In this document: positions 1 to 13,799 of the stretch, piece by piece
Numbering within the stretch: position 1 is the stretch's first letter
Layout of the letters: each line of letters opens with the position of its first letter
Assembly: GCF_007655135.1 (NCBI RefSeq)
Contig: NC_045129.1
Span: forward strand, 11,470,001-11,534,000
DNA length: 64,000 bases
Direction: 5' to 3'
Origin: Punica granatum
Taxonomy: Eukaryota; Streptophyta; Magnoliopsida; Myrtales; Lythraceae
Notes under the pieces: generated by a model
Databases searched by the model: none
The model's input: only the letters and a program-made list of their open reading frames with translations
What the model was told of the DNA's origin: nothing
Made by a program: the position numbers and the translations under genes

Positions 1-171
1 GCAGAAAAGGTCAGCCGGGAATTTCTAGTCAGATGATAAATCAGCTGAAAGGAGTCCTTCAGGAACAATACAATACCAAGAAAGTTCTTTGGCGGGCAAA
101 AAGGCTTTCAAAAACTTAATGGGTTTAGGATTAAGAGAGTCCTCGGCGAAGACAAGTTTCTGCTCATTTAC

Positions 172-2602
<2,431 letters not shown>

Positions 2603-2711
2603 GTTTTAGTAGCAAAGATCTTATGATGTTCTTGGCTGTTTATCCGAGCGTTGACAATTGACAAAGAATGTTCTGGTTGTGTTGTAGGGAGAAGGGAGCG
2701 AGTGAATTGGG

Positions 2712-2719
2712 TATTTATA
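2712..2719 (-). promoter_or_regulatory. Probable TATA box of the ADH gene
   Basis: On the minus strand this reads TATAAATA, about 110 bases upstream of the ADH start codon, a spacing that fits a TATA box plus a 5' leader of about 80 bases. The transcription start was not determined. Confidence 0.6.
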
Positions 2720-2729
2720 GGACGTGGTG

Positions 2730-3370
2730 GAATTTGGAGAATCTGAGCTGCCATCGTTATTAGAAGCACCAATCAGTTTGCGAAGTGGGGAAGGAAGGAG
2801 AGGGAAAAACCATGGAAGAAGGACACTGTTTTCCATTCCCGGGAGTTGGACGGGGCTGCTGTTCCTCTTACTGCTCTGCTACTACCGGCGCCTCTGTATT
2901 TATTCCCAGTTTCTGGTTTTGCCTTTTTTGTCAACCCATTGACTTTCAGCTGCTCCGTCATGTATTATGCATATGCATGTACTATATCAATAAAAAAAGA
3001 AAAGGATAATTTAAAAAAAAAATTTCTTAGTAGATTTCCAGACTTGAATCTTATAAATAGAGACAATCCATATCGATAAAGCTTTACTCGTTAACGGGCC
3101 GACCTGACTCGAATTGAATTAATCGAGTGAGATCCTTTGAACTTTTGGATGTCATTGTATAATTAAAAAAAAAAGGCGTACTATTTAAAATTTCCTCTTA
3201 AATATTATTAAAATTGAAAGAAGTTGTAGATTTAAACATATACTTTTAAAATAATTTTGTTTATAGCCAACTCTAACTCCTTTAACTTTTCCATTCCATA
3301 ATATTTTTAAAAAAATTACAAATATAAATTAATATTAGAAAAATAAAGAAAACAAAAAATAAAGGAAAAA
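2730..3370. other. Intergenic DNA upstream of ADH
   Basis: No coding sequence is convincing here. Beyond the proximal ADH promoter the DNA is AT-rich. Positions 3085-3135 carry a short piece with the GGCCGACC core also found in the SINE-like repeats at 16.1 kb and 45.3-45.6 kb. Confidence 0.5.
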
Positions 3371-4051
3371 GTACAAAAACTCTATTTGTAATTAGGGATC
3401 GGACAAATTGGACTTTGTGTTTTTCAATGGACAATTAACACCCCGTGATTTACTCCATTAAACATAAAGAACTTCACCTCTATTTTTTCTTCACTTTTGG
3501 TCCTCAACCTTTAATATTTTTGTTTACTTTTTGTCCTAAACTTTTTTCTTTATCTTTTTTATCCTCAACTATCAAGAATTTTTCGCTTTAGTTCTAACGA
3601 AGGGAGGGAGGGGCTGAGGCCGCAAATCGGCGATCCCAACCCCACTCTCGTGGTCACCAATGTCTTATGCGGGTGCTGGCGAGCATGGGGGTGGGAATCA
3701 GCGTCCCCAGCCCCCAAATTGGTCAAGACCTCGAGTTGAGGTCCCAACCATTTTGGGGGCACCCACAAAGGTCGCTGATGACCACGAGGGTAAGGTCGAG
3801 GTCATCGATTGGTAGCCTTAGCCCCTCCTTCCCTTCGGTAAGACTAAAGTAAAAAATTCTTGAAAGTTGAAAATCAAAATGATAAAGAAAAAAGTTCAAT
3901 AAAAATGTTAAAGATTGAGAATTAAAAGTAAAGAAAAAGTAACGGTGAAGTTTTTTATGTTCCATATAGTAAACCTCATTATGTTAATTATCTCTCGAAA
4001 AAATACATAATTCAATTTCTCAAAATATCTAATCACAGAGGGTTTTTGTAC
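3371..4051. mobile_element. Long foldback (inverted-repeat) element 1
   Basis: The first and last roughly 300 bases are imperfect inverted copies of each other. The element starts GTACAAAAAC and ends GTTTTTGTAC, and both arms contain a TCAAGAATTTTT..TTTAGT block and a GAAGGGA..GGAGGGGCT block nearer the centre. No transposase is encoded and no clear target-site duplication was found. It resembles the long-arm non-autonomous DNA elements of plants. Its arms share phrases such as GGTCCTCAACCTTT and GTCCTAAACTTTTT with the element at 62.9-63.5 kb. Confidence 0.8.
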
Positions 4052-5406
4052 TAAAAGTAAAAGATCATTAAAAGACGAAAGAAATGAGAAATGGAAAGAA
4101 CAGACTTAGAAGTCCAGTTGGACCCCACCATTTGTTTCCTTTGTGCCAATCACCAACGGGCTCCATGATTGTCGCGGACCTCATCTGAGGTACTGTTATT
4201 GAGGTTCTTTCTATGTCCCCACTCTCTATCTTCATCTTAGAGAGAGCGTGGAAAAGGGAGATGGGGGGTCCAATGCCGGTTACCACCGTGCTAAAATGGT
4301 CGACAGTATCATCAATGCCCCGCATCTTCTTTATTTTTATTTTTTTCTTGATGGGACTTTTTGAAATTATTTTTATATTTCTTAAAATTAAAAAGAGAAA
4401 TAACGAAAAACATAATGGAAAAGGGGGAAATTTAAGAGAAAATCGGAAAACTTAACAAAAAAAATAAAATTGACTATAACAAAATAATTGAGAAAGCACG
4501 TTTTTAAAGTGTGCAATAATTATGATAATTTAATTATGGTAAATTAATTTTTTTCAATTAGTACCATTCGGATCCACAGGAATCTGTTACTCTTCATTAG
4601 TCTTTAAATTCTTAAACATGAAGTTACATGCTGATCTTTTAATAATAATATTAATATGGTAATTATTCCTTTCTATTGTCCATTACTTTTCTTTTTCGTT
4701 TTCAATTAATTGCATTTATTGTGGTCAAATAGCTACAACAAAAACTGGCTATATATATATGTATGATCCTGAACCAATCCTCACCCAAACCTCTCAATTT
4801 TTTTAAATGGAAAAGCCATGCAACATATGAGTTTGTCAGAGACACGGGGATGTTATTTATGTTTCAGTATTTTGTTACGTTGCTTATGATATTAAGAATT
4901 TATCCCTTCAAAAATTCCTCTTTTTTTTTTCTACAGGTGCAGGTTATGAGTTCGTCAAACAAAGTCATGAGTAATTTATTTATGTTTCTATTCTATAGGT
5001 GCGGGTTCTATTATCAAATTTATAGAGAAACAAAATTTTGATGTTGATTTTCACTGAATTATATTATAGACTTCAAATTGCAATTAGATGGTGGCCCAAA
5101 AAAAAATGTAATTAGATGGCATTTACTCTCATGCGTCTATCTAACATCATCTTCGGTTGATTTCTTACAGGAGGTGCTTGAATATACATGAATGATCTGA
5201 CCTTTCTAGGTGACTACAACTTCCATCTTCTATTGATTTAGCTAAGTAGAAAGTACATTGTAGTGTGCCTGTGCAAGTTGCAAGGTAGCAGAATTTAGAT
5301 ATATGCTAAGAAATGTATAAACTGTAAGTGTATGTACATATTTCATTTGTTGTAGATCTATATGAATTCTCTTCATGTATGAAACAATTTGATGAAAACT
5401 TTGTTT
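4052..5406. other. Intergenic, AT-rich, no gene recognised
   Basis: Only short unconnected open frames occur and none resembles a known protein. Nothing structural stood out. Confidence 0.5.
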
Positions 5407-5870
5407 ACAAATGGTAATCCAATTTGAAGACATGGTCTCTGAACTTTTCGTGAATTTCTCTATATATATTGATTGTCTTTTAATGACTCTTTGGTTTTAA
5501 AAGAGCAAGATAACATGACCAGTATTAAATTCTTGTCATAACCAAGATTCTAACAAATTTTCATGATCCAAAATGATATATATAACATCGAATAGAGATA
5601 TATTGGTGGCTTAAAATAAGAAATGAAAATTTTAAGACAAATGGTAATCCAATTTGAAGATTTGGTCTATGAAAGATTCAGTTTTTCTCTCTATATATTG
5701 ATTGTCTTTTAATGATTTTTTGGTTTAAAAGAGCCAAAATATATTACTAGTATCAAACTCCTGTCATAACCCATATTTTAACAAATTTTCAATATAATAT
5801 ATATATATATATAACGTTGTTTAAAGATATATTTGTAGCTAGAATAAGAAGTGATAATTTTAAATGAGAT
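5407..5870. repeat. Two-unit tandem duplication, period 230 bp
   Basis: Units begin with ACAAATGGTAATCCAATTTG at 5407 and 5637. They share further blocks in order, including TATTGATTGTCTTTTAATGA and CTTGTCATAACC/CCTGTCATAACC. The units have diverged by substitutions and small indels. It is non-coding. Confidence 0.8.
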
Positions 5871-6211
5871 GATTTTCTGGTGATCCAAATTGATGCAACA
5901 TATGCACCCAAATTTCTTTCTCAAGATTAGGGTGCACAAATAATTTTCTATTTTTAATGTAAAACTTATAACCTTATGCTGCAACTTAACTAGAAAAACA
6001 TTCAATAATATTTAATATTTCATTTATGGACCAAGGAGAATAAACTATCGTTTATACTATAATACTTTTCTTTCAGTTACAAAAATATTAAATATATAGT
6101 CATTATTTTACTTCAATGCACTCATAAGACATTTATAATTAGTCAAATACGAAAAGATAAATAGGGGTATAATTTTAAATACATATTTACAATTTATTGA
6201 CATTAACTAAA

Positions 6212-6602
6212 CTAGATAATGTACTCGCGCTATGCACGCAGCAAGGTAATATTAAATTCAATCACTACTTGATGAAAAATATGAGATAAATTTATTTCGT
6301 TCATGGATATAGATTTTGCATTTGCATTGCGCCCGGTATAAATTAGTCTTAATTAACATTAGATAAAAAGTGTTTCATTGATGACGAATACGTAATTCAA
6401 AATTTACAAAACAGTATTTATAGATTTTAATTTGATATATACTCAACTAAGTAAATATCGAATCCATTTATTTAGCAAAAAACAAAAGCTCAGATGCATT
6501 AAAAAATTGTGGGTGAAAATGAATAGGACGAAACAGGAGAGGGGAGAGAGAAGGTAAAACCGACATGAAACACTAACTTCTCTCTTTATATTGTAGTATA
6601 GA
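6212..6602 (-). mobile_element. Short non-autonomous Helitron
   Basis: Read on the minus strand the element starts TCTATACTACAATATAAAG directly after an A (5' end at 6602) and ends CTAG directly before a T (3' end at 6212). Just inside the 3' end lies a small hairpin, CGTGC-ATA-GCGCG (with a G-T pair). These are the hallmarks of plant Helitrons: 5' TC, 3' CTRR, a 3' hairpin and insertion between A and T. At 391 bp it has no RepHel gene and would depend on another element. Confidence 0.7.
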
Positions 6603-8909
6603 TATATAAATTACCAAATATTTTATAAATCAACAAGGACCTTCATACGAAATAAATTAATATTTAGTTTATAAAATATTAATAGTTTTTAATATAAATT
6701 ATAAATCAATATCAATAATTATCTTAATATATAATATTTTATAATAAATTTTTTTTTATAAAATTCTTGCAATGCACAGGTTCAATAGTTTAGTTTACTA
6801 TAAAGTTGTCTTTTTCTCCTCCAATATGAGGCCTCCCTCGGATCTACCAATGGAAAGCCGTTACGGCCCTTCTGGTCCAAAACATTGTTTTGTGTACTGG
6901 GCCATTAATCATCGGGCCAGGCCTAATTGCATTGACCTGCCGGCTTTATTTTTACTGGGCCAGGCCATGTAGGAAGTACGTACCGCTTTTCTTCTTGTTG
7001 GCCACGAGTCCGTACCACCTTAAACTTAAACTAAGGCCATGTTGAATCCAAGGATACGTTGGACATGAAAGAGATGCATGATTTCCTGCAAAGAATGATC
7101 AATTTCCCCATGTCTTGTTGTGTAATGCTTGGACTTGGACAGGTGACGAAGAAATCTATGAGATCGTCGATCTATGGGAACATACAGTTAGAGGCACCCC
7201 GAGTATAATTAGTAAAGAGCGTCAGTCTCACTTGATGTTGCCCGGTTTAATGTTCTTTTAGGTAGAATGACCATCCTATGCTGGTGTTCATTTCCAAGAG
7301 TATTGAAGTTGAGGTGATGGTTAAACCATACCGAGGCCTGCGATGACTGGTTCCCGATATCATTGTTGGGATTCGCAAGTACTGGCAATATCAATTGGTG
7401 GTGGCAGTGGCAGACTACAACAGCATTCGACGTGGTCGGACTGATCCTAGAAACAAATCTGCAACTATCAAAATTAACTCGCTCATATATATCACAACAA
7501 ATTAATTTACCTTCAAACTTTATTTCCATCAAACAACACGTGAACAAATCCATTTCATGGCATTTTAAGCTTAAGAAATAATAATAATAATAATAAATGT
7601 AATAAAATCTGCGTAATGTTAGAGACATATATATATATTAATTATCTTGATGTCGAGCACCCTAATCAAAATCTTCAACCTTATCTTATGCATATGGACT
7701 TCTAATAGGAAACCCTGTGATACGCGCGGCAGGAAAAACTAACATTATACGTATTATATGCGCCCCTGGCCCAAAAATGAAAGCACGTCAACCAACGAAC
7801 AGTGTGCTGCGCCAACTTTGTATACCATAAGTCAAGTAATTAATCAAATAACTAATAAAATAATATGTACAAACGTTATCCTTAGTCATATGGATATTAT
7901 ATGATAAGGGAAGATTCTCTAACATGCTTTCGAATCTGCGACTGAAAGGAAGACGTCGATGTCTAATATAATACAGCGAATATCTTTAGAGAAAGGTTGT
8001 GTAGTGGCCCATATCATGGTATTTTTAAGATTCAATTTCTATCGATGAGAGTTTTCGTATTTTTTATTTCATTTTATTTTATCTATTAGATTCATTGACT
8101 TTCTTTGATGAAAAACTCTGAAATCAGATACCATGGAAAAGTTTCCAATTAAAATATACTTGCCGCATTTGAAACTACAAGCAACGGAGCATGTATATAT
8201 ATATATATATATATAATGGATTCAAAAGCCATATATGACTTGGCAGTTGGCATCCTCTTTTTAGGGCCCACAGAGACAGATATCTCCCTATTGGCAGCAT
8301 GACATAATAAGCAATACTTTGGGGCCAATTGTATAACGTTAGTGCAACAAAAAGAGTGGTGCAATACCAGCAGTCCATCTTTTCAAAGTGCTAGATGACT
8401 ATGTGCATGGTATTCCTGTTTTTACGAAATTTCGTTTCGGCCCCCGCGTACTCAAAAGGCTCCGTAAGGCCAAACCGATATTATGATGTAGAATCGGCCC
8501 CGGTATTATGTTATAATAATAAGCGCATTATTTGAACTTGCTAACGAGATTAGTTGCTTCTAAGTTCTCGTGTTCATTCCCATTTATAGAAATAATACGA
8601 TGCGTTGTCACCATTACTGCGTATCGAATCTCAGTCTTGAATCGGAAAACAACATGTCCAATTAATAATTTCGTGTTAGAAATTAAATGAAAATCACGTG
8701 GATAACCAAACAGTGCAAGTTCCAATAGATTTACCATTCTGATGGGTTTAGCACCATTTTTTCGTTAACCCACTGGAAAATTCTCCTTCCTGATGGCGAC
8801 TTGTTCTGCTTCTCCTCCAAGCAATACCGAACCCACTCGCTTACTACTGCACATAATACATTGTCTCTCCTTCGAATGTCTCATCTCCCACACTCCATCA
8901 CTTTTCACC
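6603..8909. other. Intergenic DNA upstream of aminotransferase copy 1
   Basis: No coding region is supported. A TA microsatellite lies at about 8190-8216. The last few hundred bases should hold the promoter and leader of the gene starting at 8910, but no unambiguous TATA box could be assigned. Confidence 0.5.
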
Positions 8910-11551
8910 ATGGAAATAGAGCAGCATCCCAATTTCAGACAGTCCTCCGCCCCGAGTAGCCCGAGTAAAATCAGCTCCAACAATGGAAAGGAAGCCGGTG
9001 GACAAACAGGTTTATCGTTCATGGCACCGGAGACGGGGGTTCCACCAGCAACTGTATGTGCTGATGAGAAGCTCTCGTGGCTGCGGTCTCAGATCATTGG
9101 TGCCGATGCGGAGTTCATGTCCCCATTTGGTAGGCGGCGGATCACTTACGCTGATCATACTGCCTCGGGGAGGTGCCTTCAATACATTGAGAACTTCATT
9201 GCCAATAATGTTCTCCCTTTCTACGGTAAGTGCACCTTTTGTTATTGTTACTCTCTTTCCATCCATATCCGAAGATCGACCGATTAGATAACTGACTGAG
9301 TCATGAAGAAGATGAGCTGCTATACTATTTACATTTTCACTTTCCTTGTCTAGAAGAAAATTAGATTGTCCCCTCATGAAACTAGCTTGATCTGATCTGA
9401 ATATCTCTGTCCAAAGGGCCATCCAAACCAAATCTTTTATTAGAAGCTGTAGAAATACCTTTACGCAACTATATCTACCCGATGAGTGCAACGGATGTAC
9501 AAGCAAAATCAGAGGACCCTCGGAACTCAAATTCATCTTCCAATAGGACTTTGATGTACAAGCAAAATCAGAGGACCCTCGGAACTCACATCGGCCATAG
9601 AATATGCCCTTCTTTTGACAAAAGGAGATTTCGATGTAGTCTTCCACTTCGAATAACATCCTTTCTTATGTGCAGGCAACACTCACACAAGTGATAGTTA
9701 TGTGGGCCACATGACAACGAAGATGGTGCGTGAAGCAACCGAGTACATCAAGAGGAGCCTGGGAGGAGGACCCGAGAGTGCACTCTTGTTCTGTGGCTCA
9801 GGCTCAACAGGATCAATCAAACGGCTCCAAGAAGTCATGGGAATAGCAGTTCCATCAATCTTGAGGGACAGAGTCCTGAGTTGCCTTCCCATTGAGGAAA
9901 GGTGGGTAGTCTTCTTGGGGCCCTTTGAGCACCACTCCAACCTCCTGTCGTGGAGGCAGAGCTCAGCAGAAGTCGTCGAGATCGGTTTAGATGATAACGG
10001 GCTATTGGACATGGAAGAATTGAAGCAGAAGCTCGAGTACTTTAAGGAAAAGAACAGGCCCCTTCTGGGGTCTTTCTCTGCTTGCAGCAATGTGACAGGA
10101 ATTTATTCTGACACGAGAGCGATCGCCAAGCTCCTCCACCAGTATGGAGCATTCGCATGTTTCGACTTCGCAGCAAGGTACTTTGTTTTACCTGAACTAT
10201 CCCTTTAAAACCCAATCAGCTGTCTTATCAGTACTTGCAAAATTCATGACGTCTTGGTTAAATTTGCAGTGGGCCTTATGTCGAGATTGACATAAGACCT
10301 GGAGAGGTTGATGGATATGATGCGATCTTCCTGAGCTTGCACAAGTTCTTGGGTGGGCCGGGGTCCCCAGGGATCCTGCTCATGAGCAAGTCCCTGTATC
10401 TTCTTAGATCCTCTCCCCCTTCTACGTGCGGAGGTGGGACCGTTGATTATGCCAATGGCCTCGGGGAACAGGTAAATCTAAAACAATCGTGACCTTGAAC
10501 CTGAACTGAAACCCGATTCAACTATCTACAATATCACCCTTTTTTTGCAGTGCACACTGTATATGGAAGACGTCGAGGAGAGGGAGAGTGCCGGGACACC
10601 CCAAATCATCCAAATAATCAGGGCAGCACTGGCCTTCTGGGTGAAGGACTATGTTGGCCACGATTCGATCAAGAAACTTGAACAAGACTACATGACAGAA
10701 GCGCTCAGGAGGCTGCTCCGGAACAGGAACATAGAGATTCTCGGCAACAAAACAGCTGATCGACAAGCTATCCTCTCGTTCCTGATATACTCGACGACTA
10801 ATTGTCGTGATCTGAAGGAGGGGAGGGATGAGGCAGGGGAGCTTTACATGTGGACAGAAACCGGGAGCAAGAGGGACCAGCCGCTCCATGGGCAGTTCGT
10901 TGCGACTTTACTGAATGATCTATTTGGGATCCAATCGAGAGGCGGGTGCGCTTGTGCAGGGCCATATGGTCATGCTCTGCTCGGGGTCACAGAGGCTCAA
11001 TCCTTTGCACTTAAATCGGCCATCGAAAAGGTAAAGTTCTTATAAAATTTTGCGCTGGGTCGGGTGAGAAAGTTAACATAACATGATAAATATTTAGTGC
11101 ATTCCTGCTTTTTCAGGGCTACTCTGGGGTAAAAACAGGGTGGACTAGACTAAGCTTCCCCTACTACATGTCTCGTGAGGAATTCGATTTCATTCTCGCG
11201 GCCTTGGAATTCATAGCCACTTACGGACAACGGTTCCTTCCTCTGTACGACTTTAACCTCAAAACCGGAAGCTGGGCATTCAAGAAGAAGTCGCTCGTTG
11301 AGCTCGTAGGGAAGGACAGGAACTGTAGTTTCAGGGTCTTACCCTTTGCCGAAGCAATCCGGGAAACAGATATAGGTGAAGATCATTCCGATGGTTCCTA
11401 TGGCAGGAACTCCAGAACAAAAAGTACCATCAACGGGTATTCGTCGTACTTGGGATGTGCCAAACATGTTGCAAGTCTATTGCCTAAGTTCCCGGCACCC
11501 CGTCGGCTCCGGGAAGACATTGAACCGAACCTCTTAGCCTTTCGAATCTAA
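8910..11551 (+). CDS. Class-V aminotransferase-fold PLP enzyme (NifS/cysteine-desulfurase-like), copy 1
   Basis: Exons 8910-9225, 9676-10177, 10270-10471, 10551-11030 and 11117-11551 join in frame with GT-AG introns into 644 residues. The start is the ATG that aligns with the start of copy 2 (23765); an in-frame ATG at 8793 is less likely. Visible are YADHTASGR (about residue 80), GSGSTGS (146-152), FEHHSN with H191/H192 expected to stack on the cofactor, FDFAAS with D269 expected to bind the PLP ring nitrogen, SLHKFLGGPG with K298 as the likely Schiff-base lysine, and RGGCACAG with C473/C475 where cysteine desulfurases carry the catalytic cysteine. A desulfurase, lyase or related activity is plausible; the substrate is unknown. 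No targeting peptide is obvious. A dead third relative lies at 34.7 kb. Structure and family are confident, the reaction is inference. Confidence 0.9.
9494..9588. repeat. Direct repeat inside intron 1 of aminotransferase copy 1
   Basis: A 36-base sequence starting GATGTACAAGCAAAATCAGA occurs at 9494 and again at 9553 (period 59), identical as read. It lies wholly within the first intron. Confidence 0.85.
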
Positions 11552-12498
11552 CTTTGAGAAATTATAGAAAACCATGTTAAGGTATTCGGTGCTAATAATT
11601 TATTTGCAAGATCCAAATTCTTATTGGACAATTTCGTCTATTATTAAAAATTCTGGTTGCCTTTCTTGTTCTTGTACTTCAAACATAACCATAAACCCGT
11701 CTATTCTAAAAGATTAATTTCATTAGATAAGCTGTGGTTTATTATTTGTTTATTAATAGTTACCTCGAAATTTATTCCTTGAGAAAAAAAATTTGCCAAA
11801 TTCTCAGATAGTTGTGCAATTGCTCACAGATAAGGTGATGATTTAACACCAAAAATAATGACAGAGTGAAGGCAGCGCCTGGGACCCCCTGAATTGTACG
11901 TACGATGAGCTCACAGGAGTGCCAATCAACCAAGAATCTGGGTTTGGAATAAGGTGGGATTCTTGGATGGAGCGGCCTGTCAATCACTGATCGAAAAGCG
12001 GATTTAAGAAAGGCTTAGATTATAAAATGTTACATTCGAACAATTAAAGGGTCGTACTTGAACTTTTGGCTCAAATAGCAACTATCGGATCAAAAAATAA
12101 ATTGGCGAAATGAATCGTAAAAGTTATAGAGAGAATGTGCGAATTTTATTTCACCTATATTTGGAAAGTGAAAAACTTGGAATATGTGAATAATAATTTC
12201 GGTGGATGATATGTGAATAATGTTATTTAATATAGACTTGTCAAAATTTGTTCTCCTCCTATTTAAGTCTTTCAGCTAGCTTGTTCTTTTACCTCAAGGA
12301 GGATACTGATCTTGAGTAATGAGTCTTTCCACCTCGTCAGTCCCTAGCTATATTCCCTAAAACTTGACATATTTCAATCTAGAGTTTTCTAATTTTATAA
12401 ATTTATTGCTCTTTAAGAAATTAGAATGCTGATTTTTCTCAAAATTAATTTTTTTTTTCGACTTTTATGTCTGCATATGCTTGGATTTTGATGATTGG

Positions 12499-12501
<3 letters not shown>
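11552..12501. other. Intergenic, 3' of aminotransferase copy 1
   Basis: AT-rich DNA without a supported gene. It includes the 3' untranslated region of the upstream gene, but no polyadenylation site could be fixed. Confidence 0.45.

Positions 12502-12544
<43 letters not shown>
12502..12544 (+). repeat. 43-nt poly-G homopolymer
   Basis: An uninterrupted run of 43 G follows GGGGA. It could form G-quadruplexes and is prone to slippage in replication and sequencing, so its true length is uncertain. Confidence 0.9.
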
Positions 12545-12547
<3 letters not shown>

Positions 12548-12679
12548 GCTACTTTTAATTTGTGTTCTAGCATATTATACACTAAAAAATGCATATTATA
12601 CATATTACACACTAAAAATTGCGACAAACACGCATTGAAGTAATGATTTACCCTAGCATATATATTCTAAGAATCCTAT

Positions 12680-13290
12680 TATGCATTTGTCGTCCAAGTA
12701 CTGTTGGAAGGGAAAATCCCCAAACAATTCCTCATAGTTTGAAGCTAGCTATTAAGGGAGCTAGTATTTATAAACTTGACCATGGGAATTTGTCAGTAAC
12801 TATGATTTTCTTCTGTGAGTTATCCTTTGATTATACTGATATATCGAATTTTAACAAGCCTTTGTCTTCTCCTTTCCTGTCTAGGCTTCTCAGCTGCTAG
12901 AAGAAGGACGGAAGCAAACGAAAATTATTGGAGTCCTCCTGCAAGATGAGGTATGACCATAAGACTGGGTAGAATAGTCAAGTCGTGCTATCTCTAGAAG
13001 AAAATGATTATGTAATGACAGGTTCCATAGAAGAGCTCGTGTATCGGAATGGTTAAGAAACACTCTTTCCTTTGATGGCGAGCTCGCCATGGAACTAGAC
13101 CGATTGGGAAATGCAAGAGTATGAGCTGGATGAGAGTGATTTAGCCACTAAATGGTTTCCAAAACTTGTGTGTTGTATGCTATCTTCAAGAAGGTGGCTT
13201 ACAACATGTAAACATCCTTTTGGGCCTCCTCTAGCATCTACATCACTATCATATAGCTACTACTCATGCATGATCCAATTGGTTTGGTTG
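12680..13290 (+). pseudogene. NAC-domain pseudogene fragment (exons 1 and 2)
   Basis: Positions about 12725-12798 translate as LAIKGASIYKLDHGNLS followed by a GT. This matches the end of exon 1 of the intact NAC gene at 52.7 kb ([16 protein letters not shown], same donor position). An intron-like stretch and AG at 12887 lead to a degenerate exon 2. Around 13095-13150 one frame reads DWEMQEYELDESDLATKW, the decayed counterpart of [18 protein letters not shown]. Stops and frameshifts interrupt the rest. The RNA-contacting term does not apply; NAC proteins bind DNA, but this copy cannot encode one. Confidence 0.65.
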
Positions 13291-13509
13291 TTATAGGGTG
13301 CTTTGCCTTAGTAGAGAGGGTTTTGATTATTCTTTTATGCTCGCTATTATACAGAATCTATTTGCTCTTATCTAGGGTCATGCGGAATTCATCTTGAGGA
13401 ACCTCCTATTAGAGGAGATTTGATCTGACAGAATTGGTAGAGCGTTTAGCCCATGACATTTCTAGAATATAATGAATAAGGATCAATAGGTTTCAAACAA
13501 TAATTGTGA

Positions 13510-13790
13510 TGGAATGTTTGAGACATACTCTCTTTCCTTTCATGGCAAGTATCTCATGGAACTGAACCGATTGGGAATTGCACGAGTATGAGCTTGATGA
13601 TCATGATCTTGACGCAAGACGGGTTCCATAGGATATTTTTGTGCTCTATGCCATTTTCCAGAAGATGGTTTACAGCACGTAAATATCCTTGAGGACCCCT
13701 CTAGCAGCTAGATCATGATCATCAAGTTGCTACTCGTGCATAATCCAGTCAGTTTGGTTCTCATGGGGTGCTTGCCATTTGTAGAAAATG
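13510..13790 (+). pseudogene. Second NAC subdomain-D fragment, duplicate of 13020-13290
   Basis: The stretch repeats 13020-13290 in the same orientation and order: GATTGGGAA, GAGTATGAGCT, a region like CTATGCCATTTTCCAGAAG, then CTCTAGCAGCTAGATCATGA. It is heavily mutated and has no open frame across it. Small further echoes of the same sequence occur near 17495-17530 and 18055-18080. Confidence 0.5.
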
Positions 13791-13799
13791 AGAATTTCA

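Noticed and set aside
25..171. Continuation of the ADH reading frame past 172 to a stop near 25
   Set aside because: The residues after YLKK do not resemble ADH and begin at a consensus GT donor (GTAAATGAG); this is read-through into an intron.
8793..8909. Upstream in-frame ATG at 8793 as the start of aminotransferase copy 1
   Set aside because: It would add 39 residues absent from copy 2, whose MEIKQ start aligns with the ATG at 8910; the extra residues look like translated leader.
12445..12627. Poly-proline ORF on the minus strand
   Set aside because: It is only the complement of the 43-base G run.
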